Below, piece by piece: positions 24,696 through 34,825 of a stretch of 47,693 nucleotides of DNA. Source of the stretch: Acidobacteriota bacterium (GTDB lineage Bacteria; Acidobacteriota; Thermoanaerobaculia; Gp7-AA8); contig JACPDH010000002.1 of assembly GCA_016184115.1 (NCBI GenBank), positions 1-47,693 on the forward strand, in the 5' to 3' direction. A program made the position numbers and the translations under genes. Positions within the stretch are counted from its first letter, which is position 1; each line of letters starts with the position of its first letter. The notes beneath the pieces were generated by a model that saw only the letters and a list, made by a program, of their open reading frames with translations, searched no databases and was not told where the DNA came from.

Positions 24696-26558
24696 TCACG
24701 CCGAAGCTTCGACGCCTCGCTCCTCACGATATTGAAGCTCGTAGAGCCGGCGGTAAATTCCGTCGCTCCGGAGCAACTCATCATGCGTTCCACGCTCGCG
24801 AATCTCCCCGTGATGGAAGACCAGAATCTGATCCGCGGAACGAATCGTCGACAGGCGATGGGCGATCGCGACAGTCGTGCGCCCTTCCATCAGCACCTCG
24901 ATCGCTTCCTGAATGAGGCGCTCGGTCTCGCTGTCGATCGACGACGTTGCCTCGTCGAGCACGAGCACGGGGGGATTGAATGCGAGCGCGCGCGCGAACG
25001 ACAGCAGTTGTTTCTCGCCGACGGAGAAGCCCGCGCCGCGCTCGCGCACTGCTGCGTCGTACTGTTCCGGAAGTCGTTCCACGAACCGCCCGGCACGGAC
25101 GCGTCGCACGGAATCCTCGACCGATGCGCGCGAGATCGCGACGTCTCCAAGCGCGACGTTGTACGCGACGGTTCCGGAGAAGAGGAAGACGTCCTGCTGC
25201 ACGACGGCGAAGAGCCGCCGAAGGTCGGCGAGGCGGTACCGTCGGATGTCGACACCGTTGATGAGAATCTCGCCCCGCTGCACCTCGTAGAAGCGCATGA
25301 GCAGGCTCGTCACGGTCGTCTTACCGGCCCCGGTGTGTCCCACGAGCGCCGCACGCTCCCCACGCCTAACCACGAAGGACACGTCGCGAAGCACCCACTC
25401 CTCGGCGTTGTATGCAAACCAGACGTTGCGAAACTCGATCTCGCTCAATTCGCCGAGCTCCACGGGATCGGCCGGATCTTCGATCTCGATCTCCGTGTCG
25501 AGCAGCTTGAAGATCCGCTCGCTCGCCGCCATCGCGCTTTGCAGGATGTTGTACTTCTCGGAGAGGTCGGAGATCGGCTCGTAGAACCGCTGTGCGTACT
25601 GAAAGAACGCGACGAGGGCACCGATACTGAGCGTCCCCTGCACGACGCTCCCGCCGCCGTACCAGACGATCAGTGCGATACCGACCGATTGAATCAACTC
25701 GATCACCGGGTAGAAGACCGAGTAGTAGTGAATCGACTCGATGTTCGCGTCGCGATGTTTCGCGTTGAGCTCCGAGAACTTCGCCGCTTCCCGCTCCTGC
25801 CGGTTGAAGAGCTGCACGACGGCCATCCCCGAGATGTGCTCCTGCAGGAACGCGTTGATCGCCGCGATCCTCGCGCGGACCATCCGATAGGTGCGTCTCG
25901 CGCCTTCTCGGAACCACAGCGACGTCATCACCAGGAACGGGATCACCGAGAAGAGCACGAGTGCGAGCTTCCAGTTGAGCCAGAAGAGCATCGCGACGAT
26001 CCCCACGAGGACGAAGATGTCGCCGAAGATCGCCACGAAGCCCGCGGTGAACATCTCATTGAGAGCGTCGACGTCGGTCGTCACCCGCGTGATCAGCCTT
26101 CCGACCGGATTCCGGTCGAAATACTGCACCTGCAGCCTCTGCATCTTCGCAAAGATCTGCCGACGCATGTCGAACATGATCCGCTGGCCCATCATGTTCA
26201 TCACGACCATCTGGACGTAGAGGACGACGAAGCCTCCGCCTAACGTTGCGAGGTAGAGCAGTGTCGCCGCCGTGATCCCGTCGAGCGCCGACGCCGGCAG
26301 CAAACCCACCCCGGCCAGCCATTCCCGCACGCTCTTCGACACGCCAGAGATCTCGCCCCCCTTCGGCACCACGAAGAGGTCGATGGCAATGGCGACGATC
26401 GCGGGACCCGCGACCTCGGCGAGCGACGAGAGAATCACGAGCACGACCGAGATCGCGGCGCGAAGCCGGTACGGGCGAACGTAGCCGAGAAGCCGCAGGG
26501 TCAGACGCGGGTCGAGTTTCTTCGTTCCTTCGTCCTCGAACCGTTCGACGGCGCTCAT
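24696..26558 (-). CDS. ABC exporter half-transporter with degenerate signature motif
   Basis: It is a 620-aa MsbA/MDR-type protein: six membrane helices (about residues 35-325) then a nucleotide-binding domain. Walker A is GHTGAGKTT, Walker B VLVLDEATSSID with the catalytic Glu, and the switch His lies in IAHRLSTI. The signature motif reads FSVGEKQ instead of LSGGQ. Its start overlaps the stop of the upstream half-transporter by one base (TGATG), so the two are made together. The pair fits a heterodimer in which this subunit supplies the working Walker B. The substrate is unknown (drug or lipid are possible). Confidence 0.93.
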   Translation of the reverse strand: MSAVERFEDEGTKKLDPRLTLRLLGYVRPYRLRAAISVVLVILSSLAEVAGPAIVAIAIDLFVVPKGGEISGVSKSVREWLAGVGLLPASALDGITAATLLYLATLGGGFVVLYVQMVVMNMMGQRIMFDMRRQIFAKMQRLQVQYFDRNPVGRLITRVTTDVDALNEMFTAGFVAIFGDIFVLVGIVAMLFWLNWKLALVLFSVIPFLVMTSLWFREGARRTYRMVRARIAAINAFLQEHISGMAVVQLFNRQEREAAKFSELNAKHRDANIESIHYYSVFYPVIELIQSVGIALIVWYGGGSVVQGTLSIGALVAFFQYAQRFYEPISDLSEKYNILQSAMAASERIFKLLDTEIEIEDPADPVELGELSEIEFRNVWFAYNAEEWVLRDVSFVVRRGERAALVGHTGAGKTTVTSLLMRFYEVQRGEILINGVDIRRYRLADLRRLFAVVQQDVFLFSGTVAYNVALGDVAISRASVEDSVRRVRAGRFVERLPEQYDAAVRERGAGFSVGEKQLLSFARALAFNPPVLVLDEATSSIDSETERLIQEAIEVLMEGRTTVAIAHRLSTIRSADQILVFHHGEIRERGTHDELLRSDGIYRRLYELQYREERGVEASA

Positions 26559-28297
26559 CAGGCGATCTCCTCGAGCTCTTCTTCGAGCGCCTGCCGCCGG
26601 TAGAGGTCCGCGTAGAATCCACCCGCGGCGAGGAGCTCGTCATGCGCGCCTCGCTCGACGATCCGACCTTCGTCGAGAACCACGATCTGGTCCGCATCTT
26701 TCACCGACGAGATGCGGTGCGCCACGATGACGACGGTCCGTCCGCGCCGGAGCTCGCGCAACGAGCGGAGAATCCGCTCTTCCGTGTGCGTGTCGACCGC
26801 ACTCAACGCATCGTCGAGAATCATGATGCCGGGGTTGCGAACGATCGCGCGTGCGATCGCCGTCCGCTGCTTCTGCCCTCCCGATAACGTGATTCCTCGC
26901 TCGCCGATCACCGTCGCGATGCCTTCGGGCATGGCCCTAACGTCATCTTCGAGCCCCGCGAGCTCGACGACCGCCGCGAGCTCGTCATCGGTCGCGTCGA
27001 TCCGCCCCACGCGGATGTTCTCGGCGATCGTGTCGGAAAAGAGGAAGGTCTCCTGCGGCACGACTCCGATCATCGACCGCAATCGGCGCGGCGGAATCGA
27101 TTCCACCGGCACACCGCCGACGAAAACCGTGCCCGGAGGCGGCTCCCAGACGCGCGTCACCAGCGAGCAGAGCGTCGACTTGCCGCTCCCCGTCCTTCCG
27201 ACGATTCCGAGCGTCTCGCCTTCGCGAATCGCAAGGTCGATATCGTGCAGCACCGGCGTCTCGCCATATCCGAACGTCAGCCCGCGAAACTCGATCTCGG
27301 GCGCCAGCTGCTCTCCCCCGTACGCGTCACCCGTCGTCTCCGTCGCAGGCTCCGCAACGAGAATCTCGTGGAGGCGCTTCATCGACGCCATCCCACGTTG
27401 AAACAGATTGATGACCCAGCCGAGCGCGATGAGCGGCCACGCCAGCCTTCCTAGGTAAAGCGTGAACGACACGAACTCGCCGACGGACATCGAGCCTGAG
27501 AGGATCCGGCGCGATCCGAGGAAGAAGATGACGACGAACATGACGCCGATCATCGAGTGAAGCAGCGGGTAGAACGTCGCAGTGAGCAGGATCAGCTTCC
27601 GGTTCTTCTCGACGTACTCCTCGTTCATCTCCTCGAAGGCCTGCTTCTCGTGCTCCTCGCGCGTGAAGGCGCGCACGACGCGCACACCCGCGACGTTCTC
27701 CTGGACGCGCGCGGAGATCTCGCCGAAGTGATCCTGCACGTCGCGGAAGCGCTCGTGGATCCGCTCGCCGAAAAACTTCACGGCGCCCGCGACCGCGGGA
27801 ATCGCGAGCAGGGAGATCAGCGCGAGCTGCAGGTCGATTTGCGACATCATGACGAACGCGCCGACGACGACGAGGATCGACGAGAACGCATGCATGACCG
27901 CAGGGCCAACGAGCATCCTGACCGACGAGAGATCGTTCGTGGCCCGCGACATCAGGTCGCCTGTCTTGTTCTCCTGATAGAACTCGGCGGGAAGCGACTG
28001 CAGGTGATCGTAGAACTCGCCCCGCATGTCGTACTCGATCTTGCGCGACGCGCCGATCACGATCCATCGGTGCAGGTATAGGAACACCCCCTGTACGAGC
28101 GCGGCCCCGACGTAGAACAACGAGAAGCGAATGATCGCACTGCGGCTCACGCCGCTTCGAAGAACATCGACCGCCGTTCCGACGATGAGCGGTTTCGCGA
28201 GCGAGAACGCTGCCGCCCCGATCACACAGACCGCTCCGAGCGCGAGGTCGCGCCGATACCGCCCCAGGTAGCCTAGAAGTCTCTGTCCCGCCGTCAT
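26558..28297 (-). CDS. ABC exporter half-transporter with Walker B Glu-to-Asp
   Basis: It is a 579-aa MDR-type half-transporter with six membrane helices followed by the ATPase domain. Walker A is GRTGSGKST, the signature is the canonical LSGGQKQR, and the H-loop is IVAHRISSV. Walker B reads IMILDDALSAVD, so the catalytic Glu is Asp. The defects are complementary to the downstream partner: this subunit's nucleotide site and the partner's signature form the degenerate site, as in TM287/288-type exporters. It overlaps the next upstream small gene by four bases. Confidence 0.93.
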   Translation of the reverse strand: MTAGQRLLGYLGRYRRDLALGAVCVIGAAAFSLAKPLIVGTAVDVLRSGVSRSAIIRFSLFYVGAALVQGVFLYLHRWIVIGASRKIEYDMRGEFYDHLQSLPAEFYQENKTGDLMSRATNDLSSVRMLVGPAVMHAFSSILVVVGAFVMMSQIDLQLALISLLAIPAVAGAVKFFGERIHERFRDVQDHFGEISARVQENVAGVRVVRAFTREEHEKQAFEEMNEEYVEKNRKLILLTATFYPLLHSMIGVMFVVIFFLGSRRILSGSMSVGEFVSFTLYLGRLAWPLIALGWVINLFQRGMASMKRLHEILVAEPATETTGDAYGGEQLAPEIEFRGLTFGYGETPVLHDIDLAIREGETLGIVGRTGSGKSTLCSLVTRVWEPPPGTVFVGGVPVESIPPRRLRSMIGVVPQETFLFSDTIAENIRVGRIDATDDELAAVVELAGLEDDVRAMPEGIATVIGERGITLSGGQKQRTAIARAIVRNPGIMILDDALSAVDTHTEERILRSLRELRRGRTVVIVAHRISSVKDADQIVVLDEGRIVERGAHDELLAAGGFYADLYRRQALEEELEEIA

Positions 28298-28677
28298 CCC
28301 GTCGTCCCCGTGTCACCCTGAAGAGGGAGCTTGCGCAGCTCCATGAGCATGATCCTCAACACGCGCTCGAGCGTGTACCCGGGAGGGAACGCGTGCGGAA
28401 TCCTGATCCCCGCGCCGGTGAGCTCCAGAAAGTCCATCGAAGGCGTCCGTCGCGCCAGCACCCAGACGAGCTTGCGTGGAAGATCCTCGCGATCCATCGC
28501 GGCAAGGTGGAGTGATTGAAGGTAGTAGCCAAAGTGCATCGCACGAAGTTGCGGCCGGCCGCCACCATACTCCGGCAGCGTGACACTGAGGCTGAGCGCG
28601 CCGAGGAGCCAGTTCTCCCGGCCATACTCGGCGCGCCAGTAGTCCTCTTCCGCTTCGGTGAGTTTTTCCAGGCGCAT
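28294..28677 (-). CDS. Small protein of unknown function upstream of the ABC exporter
   Basis: It is a 127-aa soluble protein, MRLEKLTEAEEDYWRAEYGRE at the start, with a Leu/Arg-rich C-terminal helix (TLERVLRIMLMELRKL). It has no signal peptide and no recognisable motif. Its stop overlaps the ABC exporter start by four bases (ATGA), which argues that it is real and co-translated. No good ribosome site precedes the ATG. I do not recognise the family. Confidence 0.65.
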   Translation of the reverse strand: MRLEKLTEAEEDYWRAEYGRENWLLGALSLSVTLPEYGGGRPQLRAMHFGYYLQSLHLAAMDREDLPRKLVWVLARRTPSMDFLELTGAGIRIPHAFPPGYTLERVLRIMLMELRKLPLQGDTGTTG

Positions 28678-28720
28678 GGCGAACCAGGTTTCCGTTAGGC
28701 GCGGAGCGACGTCGGGTCAG

Positions 28721-28987
28721 TCAGCCCTGGAGCTTCTTCAGGCCTTCGACCAGCTCCCTCATCTTCGCGTCATGGAAGACGTCGAGCTTCCGCTGCAGCT
28801 CCGCTTCCGCGACACCCGCCATCTCCTCGGTGTACACCTTCTTGAGCGCGCCGCCGAGGTAGACCTTCGTCTCCAGCCGCCAGCCTGGGCGTGGAAAGAA
28901 CTCGGTCTGCACCGTGAGCTTCTTCTGCCCGACATCGAAAGCATCGAGACGGCCCATCGGAGGATTGGCGGGAGGTGTCGCGTCCAT
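28721..28987 (-). CDS. Small protein of unknown function, probably leaderless
   Basis: It is an 88-aa protein starting MDATPPANPPMGRLDAFDVG. The middle reads LTVQTEFFPRPGWRLETKVYLGG and the C-terminus is a charged helix (AELQRKLDVFHDAKMRELVEGL). It looks like a one-domain, sheet-then-helix protein; the function is unknown. The start lacks a ribosome site but lies eight bases after TACACT, the same geometry as the response regulator gene. It is between the sigma factor and the small gene before the ABC exporter. Confidence 0.7.
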   Translation of the reverse strand: MDATPPANPPMGRLDAFDVGQKKLTVQTEFFPRPGWRLETKVYLGGALKKVYTEEMAGVAEAELQRKLDVFHDAKMRELVEGLKKLQG

Positions 28988-28995
28988 GGCCCGAT

Positions 28996-29001
28996 AGTGT
29001 A
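28996..29001 (-). promoter_or_regulatory. -10 box directly before a leaderless start
   Basis: TACACT on the minus strand, eight bases from the ATG. The -35 region is not convincing. Confidence 0.45.
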
Positions 29002-29027
29002 GCGGATCGAACGGTGCGTGCAGCGTC

Positions 29028-30224
29028 TCAGCGCGACCGGTCGCGCCGGACGAGCCGGCGACACTTCGCCTCGGCCCTCGCCTCGATCTGTCGCACACGC
29101 TCGCGCGAGAGCGCGAGGAGGTCCCCGATGTCGCGCAGCGTCAGCTCGTCCTGCAGGATTCCGTAGTGGAGCTTCAGGACGACCCGCTCCTCGAGCGCGA
29201 GCGCAGACTCCATCCCGTTCTGCGCGGCGCCCGCATGTTTGAGACCTTCGAGTCGCGAGAACCGGTCCTGCGCCGGGTCGGCGTAGTGCCTGCCGTTTTC
29301 GTCGCCGCCGAGTCGCACCCACCACGTCAGCGACGCACGTGGGTTCGGATTCAGGTTCAGCAGCAGGTGCGCAAGCTCGCCTTCGGTGATCTCGAGCGTC
29401 TGGCACATCTTCATCTTCGCCGATGTGAGCGATGCCGCGATTCGCTCCGTCTCGAGCCCCATGAACTCCGCGATCTCGGCCGCGCCGCGGGGAATGTTGT
29501 CGCTGACACCGTGCCGCAGGCAGAGGATCAGCCTCTCCTTCGGCGAAAGCGCTGCCATCCGTTCGAGAAGCTCACTCCTCGCCGCCTGCTCCGTCAGTTC
29601 GTCTTCGGCCGAGGGGACCGTCGTCTGCTCGATCAGATCGCCGAGCTCCGTGTGCGATTCGCCGTCGAGCTCCGAGCTGAGCGAGAAGCTGTCGTTCATC
29701 GCCTGCATCAGTGTGTTGATCTCGCGAACGGACACACCGAGTTTCTCCGCGAGCTCTTCCGGAGGGGGGAACCGATTCTCCTCGGTGACGATCTGCCCGA
29801 TCATCCGCTCGAGCCTGTAGAGCAGATTCGCGCGCTTCGGCGGAAGACGGAACGGCCCCCCCTGCTCCGAAAGCGCGTGAAGAATCGCCTGCCTGATCCA
29901 CCAGACGGCGTACGTGATGAACTTGACGTTCTTCTCGGGATCGTACTTCTTCGCTGCGTGGATGAGTCCGATGTTTCCTTCGTTGATGAGGTCGAGGAAG
30001 AGCACATGAGCGTTGCGAAAGCGCTTGGCGTACGAGACGACGAAACGCAGATTCGCCTGAACGAGCTCTTCGAGGGCAGCGCGGTCGCCCTGCTGAACGA
30101 GGTATCCGAGCTCGCGCTCTCGCTCCGGCGTGAGGCGCGCGATCTTCGAGATCTCCTGAAGATACTGATTCAGCAGGTCGTACGAATCTTCATGGCTCGC
30201 GCTACGGCGGCTACCGGGTGACAT
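29028..30224 (-). CDS. Sigma-70 family factor with two region-4 modules
   Basis: It is a 398-aa sigma factor directing RNA polymerase to promoters. Region 1.2 is at about 14-45 (DLLNQYLQEISKIARLTPERE), region 2 at 53-121 (NLRFVVSYAKRF, DLINEGNIGLIHAAKKYDP, FITYAVWWIRQAIL) and region 3 at 122-185. A divergent region 4 is at about 221-276 (LSPKERLILCLRHGVSDNIP, AEIAEFMGLETERI). After a linker of about 60 residues comes a second, better region 4 at 337-392 (ALEERVVLKLHYGI, LTLRDIGDLLALSRERVRQI). The second keeps the DNA-recognition helix. It is not the standard single region-4 layout. Confidence 0.92.
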   Translation of the reverse strand: MSPGSRRSASHEDSYDLLNQYLQEISKIARLTPERERELGYLVQQGDRAALEELVQANLRFVVSYAKRFRNAHVLFLDLINEGNIGLIHAAKKYDPEKNVKFITYAVWWIRQAILHALSEQGGPFRLPPKRANLLYRLERMIGQIVTEENRFPPPEELAEKLGVSVREINTLMQAMNDSFSLSSELDGESHTELGDLIEQTTVPSAEDELTEQAARSELLERMAALSPKERLILCLRHGVSDNIPRGAAEIAEFMGLETERIAASLTSAKMKMCQTLEITEGELAHLLLNLNPNPRASLTWWVRLGGDENGRHYADPAQDRFSRLEGLKHAGAAQNGMESALALEERVVLKLHYGILQDELTLRDIGDLLALSRERVRQIEARAEAKCRRLVRRDRSR

Positions 30225-30282
30225 GTTGTCAGCTCACGGCGATTCTACAGCAGACGGGAGCGGCAGAACGACGCGGCAGCAA

Positions 30283-30458
30283 GGAATCGGGAACAGGAAG
30301 AGAGGAGCTAGAGAAACAAGAAGACAGGAGAACGGAGAGAAGACATCGGCGAGACGGGCAAGGAACAGGCCGACGAAGCAAGGCAAATCGGGGAACGGAG
30401 CACCTACAAGCGACACGACTGATAAACGGGGTCCTGTCTCCTTCTTCCTTTCTCCTCG
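30283..30458. repeat. Degenerate heptad-phased pair, GGA arm then TCC arm
   Basis: The right arm (30431-30458) has TCC at positions 2-4 of four consecutive 7-bp units, such as GTCCTGT CTCCTTC. The left purine-rich arm has GGA at 30283, 30290, 30304, 30327 and 30334, mostly in 7-bp phase with slips. Together they fill the gap between the sigma gene and hspR; no gene is seen. Confidence 0.55.
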
Positions 30459-30461
30459 CCG

Positions 30462-30842
30462 CTACGACCTCGTGATCCGCACGATCATTCGCGGCGTCGC
30501 TTTGACGAGTGCGTTCTCGCGCTCGAGCCCGATGCGGCGGTCGAGCACGATGCGGCGGATCGAATCGAGAATCAGGTCCGCATCCATCTCCACCTGCTCC
30601 ATCTCCTGCTGAAGGCGGAGGAAGACTTCGACACCAGCGAGGTTCACACCAAGGTCGCGCGTGAGCGTGAGGATCGTCTCCAGCTGGCGAATCTGCGCGG
30701 GGCCGTAGAGGCGGGTGTTCCCTCCCGTCCGCTCGGGCTTGATCAGCCCTTCACGCTCGTAAAGCCGCAGCGTCTGCGGATGGATGTTGTAGCGCTCAGC
30801 GATGATCGAGATCATCACGAAACCGTCGCGTCTTTTCGCCAT
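30462..30842 (-). CDS. hspR: MerR-family heat-shock repressor HspR
   Basis: HspR represses chaperone genes by binding HAIR operators and is activated as a repressor by DnaK in actinobacteria. It has 126 aa. The winged-helix core is ISIIAERYNIHPQTLRLYEREGLIKP... with TGGNTRLYGPAQIRQLETI, then the short HspR-type dimer helix GVNLAGVEVFLRLQQEM. The start is MAKRRDGF. It lies downstream of dnaK on the same strand with 114 bases between, which suggests autoregulation of a dnaK-hspR unit. grpE and dnaJ are not in the window. Confidence 0.92.
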   Translation of the reverse strand: MAKRRDGFVMISIIAERYNIHPQTLRLYEREGLIKPERTGGNTRLYGPAQIRQLETILTLTRDLGVNLAGVEVFLRLQQEMEQVEMDADLILDSIRRIVLDRRIGLERENALVKATPRMIVRITRS

Positions 30843-30874
30843 GATGCATCTCTTCCCCGTTGCTGGAGCGGTCG

Positions 30875-30904
30875 CGGGAGTGGATCGATTCCGTTCCACT
30901 CCCG
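30875..30904 (-). terminator. Stem-loop between dnaK and hspR
   Basis: A perfect 10-bp stem (CGGGAGTGGA / TCCACTCCCG) with a 10-base loop, no clear U-run. It could attenuate or process the dnaK-hspR message. Confidence 0.45.
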
Positions 30905-30918
30905 CGTACCCATCAACT

Positions 30919-30953
30919 CATTTCGCGTTCCGCATTTCGCGTTTCGCGTTCTT
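30919..30953. repeat. Five heptad units with phased TTC
   Basis: Units such as CATTTCG CGTTCCG repeat in 7-bp phase for 35 bases, ending four bases before the dnaK stop. Only one arm is obvious. Confidence 0.7.
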
Positions 30954-30956
30954 CGC

Positions 30957-32858
<1,902 letters not shown>

Positions 32859-32874
32859 TTTGTACGCTCCTAAC

Positions 32875-32895
32875 CTTGAGTGACTGACTGTCAAC
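32875..32895 (-). promoter_or_regulatory. HAIR-like operator in the dnaK leader
   Basis: The HspR consensus is CTTGAGT, 7 bases, ACTCAAG. On the plus strand CTTGAGT is perfect at 32875-32881 and, after seven bases, TGTCAAC keeps four of seven positions. It lies between the promoter and the ribosome site of dnaK, with hspR two genes' lengths away in the same unit. The site call is inference. Confidence 0.5.
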
Positions 32896-32916
32896 TCTGC
32901 GAAACCTGAGTGTAGT

Positions 32917-32946
32917 TGTATAAATTTCCTTACATCGACGTGCGAA
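32917..32946 (-). promoter_or_regulatory. Candidate dnaK promoter
   Basis: On the minus strand TTCGCA, 18 bases, TATACA. Transcription would start near 32910, just upstream of the HAIR-like site, so bound HspR would block elongation or initiation. Confidence 0.4.
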
Positions 32947-33005
32947 TATCAGGATCGTGAGGGGCGTTAACCACGGTGATCCGACTTCCTGGGAGGAATG
33001 ACTCG

Positions 33006-33716
33006 ATGAATGACTTCCGACAGTACGAACAACCCGCCTGGATCTCGACCAGCGCGGAAACGACCTTTTCGCGCGAGCAGTCGTTCATCCGGACGACCTA
33101 TGCATGGATGTTTGGCGGCCTGCTGCTGACGGCGCTATCGGCCTTTTTCGTTTACGCGACACCGGCGCTGCGCGCGGTGGTCTTCCAGCCGTTTGCCGCA
33201 ATCGCGCTGATGGTCGCGACCTTCGGGCTCGTGATGTTCCTCTCGTTCCGCATCACGAAGATTCAGCCGGGAACTGCTGCAGGCCTTTTCCTACTCTACT
33301 CGGCGCTCAACGGTCTGATGCTGAGCGCGATCTTCATGGTCTATTCCGGAGGCACGATCCTCTCCGCGTTCGTGGTTGCAGGCGGGATGTTCGGTTCGAT
33401 GGCTGCCTACGGAACGTTGACGAAGAAGGACCTCACCTCGTGGGGCTCGTTCTTCTTCATGGGCCTCATCGGGATCATCCTCGCCCAAGTCGTCAACATG
33501 TTCGTGAAGTCGTCGGCGCTCGACGGCACGATTGCTCTCGTCGGCGTGTTCGTATTCGTCGGTCTCACAGCCTACGACGCGCAGAAACTGAAGGCCTATG
33601 CGGCAGCGGCAGGACCGAACGTCACGAATTTCGCAGTGATCGGTGCTCTCGCCCTCTATCTCGATTTCATCAACATCTTCCTGATGTTGCTACGCCTCTT
33701 CGGCCGGCGCGACTGA
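33006..33716 (+). CDS. Bax inhibitor-1 (YccA/YetJ) family membrane protein
   Basis: It is a 236-aa protein with seven membrane helices, related to bacterial YccA and the pH-gated calcium-leak channel YetJ. It reads SFIRTTYAWMFGGLLLTAL at the first helix, FVVAGGMFGSMAAYG, then VFVFVGLTAYDAQKLKAYA with the paired acidic residues seen in the family and ALYLDFINIFLMLLRLFG at the end. GGAGG precedes the start. It is divergent from dnaK, with which it shares about 150 bases. A strong terminator follows. Confidence 0.92.
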   Translation: MNDFRQYEQPAWISTSAETTFSREQSFIRTTYAWMFGGLLLTALSAFFVYATPALRAVVFQPFAAIALMVATFGLVMFLSFRITKIQPGTAAGLFLLYSALNGLMLSAIFMVYSGGTILSAFVVAGGMFGSMAAYGTLTKKDLTSWGSFFFMGLIGIILAQVVNMFVKSSALDGTIALVGVFVFVGLTAYDAQKLKAYAAAAGPNVTNFAVIGALALYLDFINIFLMLLRLFGRRD

Positions 33717-33743
33717 GCAGGCAGCACCTCGCTTCGAATCGAG

Positions 33744-33770
33744 CGGGCCCGCGCAAGCGGGCCCGTTCTG
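33744..33770 (+). terminator. Rho-independent terminator after the Bax-inhibitor gene
   Basis: A perfect 9-bp stem (CGGGCCCGC / GCGGGCCCG), GCAA loop, then TTCTG. Confidence 0.75.
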
Positions 33771-33834
33771 CGTTCGCAGCCCCGCAGTCGGATCGCGACG
33801 CGCGGCGCACGTGCTGTAAGATCGATTTCGCCAG

Positions 33835-34044
33835 ATGAGTGAACGGGCAATGCCGGTGCTCAAGTTCCGATCGGTCGAGGAGCTGAATCAGCCGAGGTGG
33901 CGCGAGCCGGGTGATCCTGAGCTCTATCGCGCGCTTCGCGAGATCTGGGAGTTCTCCCGAAAGACATCGAACATTCGATTCCGTCCCGGCGTCTACAAGT
34001 TTCGCTCCGTCGAGGAGTTCGATTCGAATCGCATCCGGGCCTAG
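33835..34044 (+). CDS. 69-aa protein with an internal KFRSVEE repeat
   Basis: It has the same nine-residue motif near both ends: VLKFRSVEELNQ (about residues 8-19) and YKFRSVEEFDSN (about 54-65), with a basic, Trp-containing middle (PRWREPGDPELYRALREIW). It is small, soluble and charged; the function is unknown. TAAGAT lies 12 bases before the ATG, so the message may be nearly leaderless. A second ATG at 33850 would also keep both motifs. It overlaps the convergent SGNH gene by four bases. Confidence 0.7.
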   Translation: MSERAMPVLKFRSVEELNQPRWREPGDPELYRALREIWEFSRKTSNIRFRPGVYKFRSVEEFDSNRIRA

Positions 34045-34820
34045 ATCGACTCCCCGATTCTCCGTCCGATCATTCGATACCCCTCCGCGCCTGGGTGGAA
34101 TCGATCGGCGCTCAGCCGGTCGCGGTGCGAGAAGATGTCAAACGTCTGGACAATGGTGACGTTGTCGTCCTTCGAGAAGCGCCTCGTCAGCCTCACCGTC
34201 CACTCCGTTACCGCGGGATTCACGAACGTGCCGAACTTCGTCGTCACGAACGGATTGTAGAGGCCGACGTAAAAGATCCGTGCGTTCCCATTGATCGCGC
34301 GGATCTCGCCGATGACCTTCGCAACCTGCTCCTCGGTGCGATTCATCGCCGCCGCCGGGTCGGGTGGACGATCCGCCGCGCGTCCCGCGACGTCACCGAA
34401 AAGATCATTCCCGCCGATCGAGACAACGACGACGTTCGCCTCCGCGACGAACCGTCGGATGCTGGGTGAGTCGAGCTGCCGCAGAAGATCGGCGGACTTC
34501 GCCCCGTTCACGGCGAGGTTGACGTGCTGATCGTGCGTGATGGAGCGACGCTGGAGTTCTTTGTCGATCGCGCCCCCGATCCCCTCACCCGTCTCGTCAC
34601 CCGTGCCGCGCGCCACCGAATCGCCGAGAATCACGATGCGGAGCGGCCCCTGGGGCGCTCGTGCGACCGCCTCCGTCACGGGCGCGGCGATCGTCGTGCC
34701 GACGTCGTCGCGGAAGAGGAGGTGGAATCCGTAGCCGAAGAGCGTCGCCGCAGCGAGCGCGATCGTCACGGGAAGGTACCAGAAGAGCAGCTTGCGCAAT
34801 GTGCCCGTCAACTCGATCAA
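34041..34820 (-). CDS. Membrane-anchored SGNH/GDSL hydrolase
   Basis: It is a 259-aa extracytoplasmic ester hydrolase. An N-terminal membrane helix (LLFWYLPVTIALAAATLFGYG) is followed by block I IVILGDSVARGTGDE, the Gly block VNGAKSADLL, block III VVSIGGNDLFG and block V DRFHPGAEGYRMI with the catalytic Asp-x-x-His. It starts with TTG; an ATG is not available before the helix. The substrate is not known; relatives act on lipids or acylated sugars. It is divergent from the ABC transporter genes. Confidence 0.85.
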   Translation of the reverse strand: MIELTGTLRKLLFWYLPVTIALAAATLFGYGFHLLFRDDVGTTIAAPVTEAVARAPQGPLRIVILGDSVARGTGDETGEGIGGAIDKELQRRSITHDQHVNLAVNGAKSADLLRQLDSPSIRRFVAEANVVVVSIGGNDLFGDVAGRAADRPPDPAAAMNRTEEQVAKVIGEIRAINGNARIFYVGLYNPFVTTKFGTFVNPAVTEWTVRLTRRFSKDDNVTIVQTFDIFSHRDRLSADRFHPGAEGYRMIGRRIGESI

Positions 34821-34825
34821 CCTCG

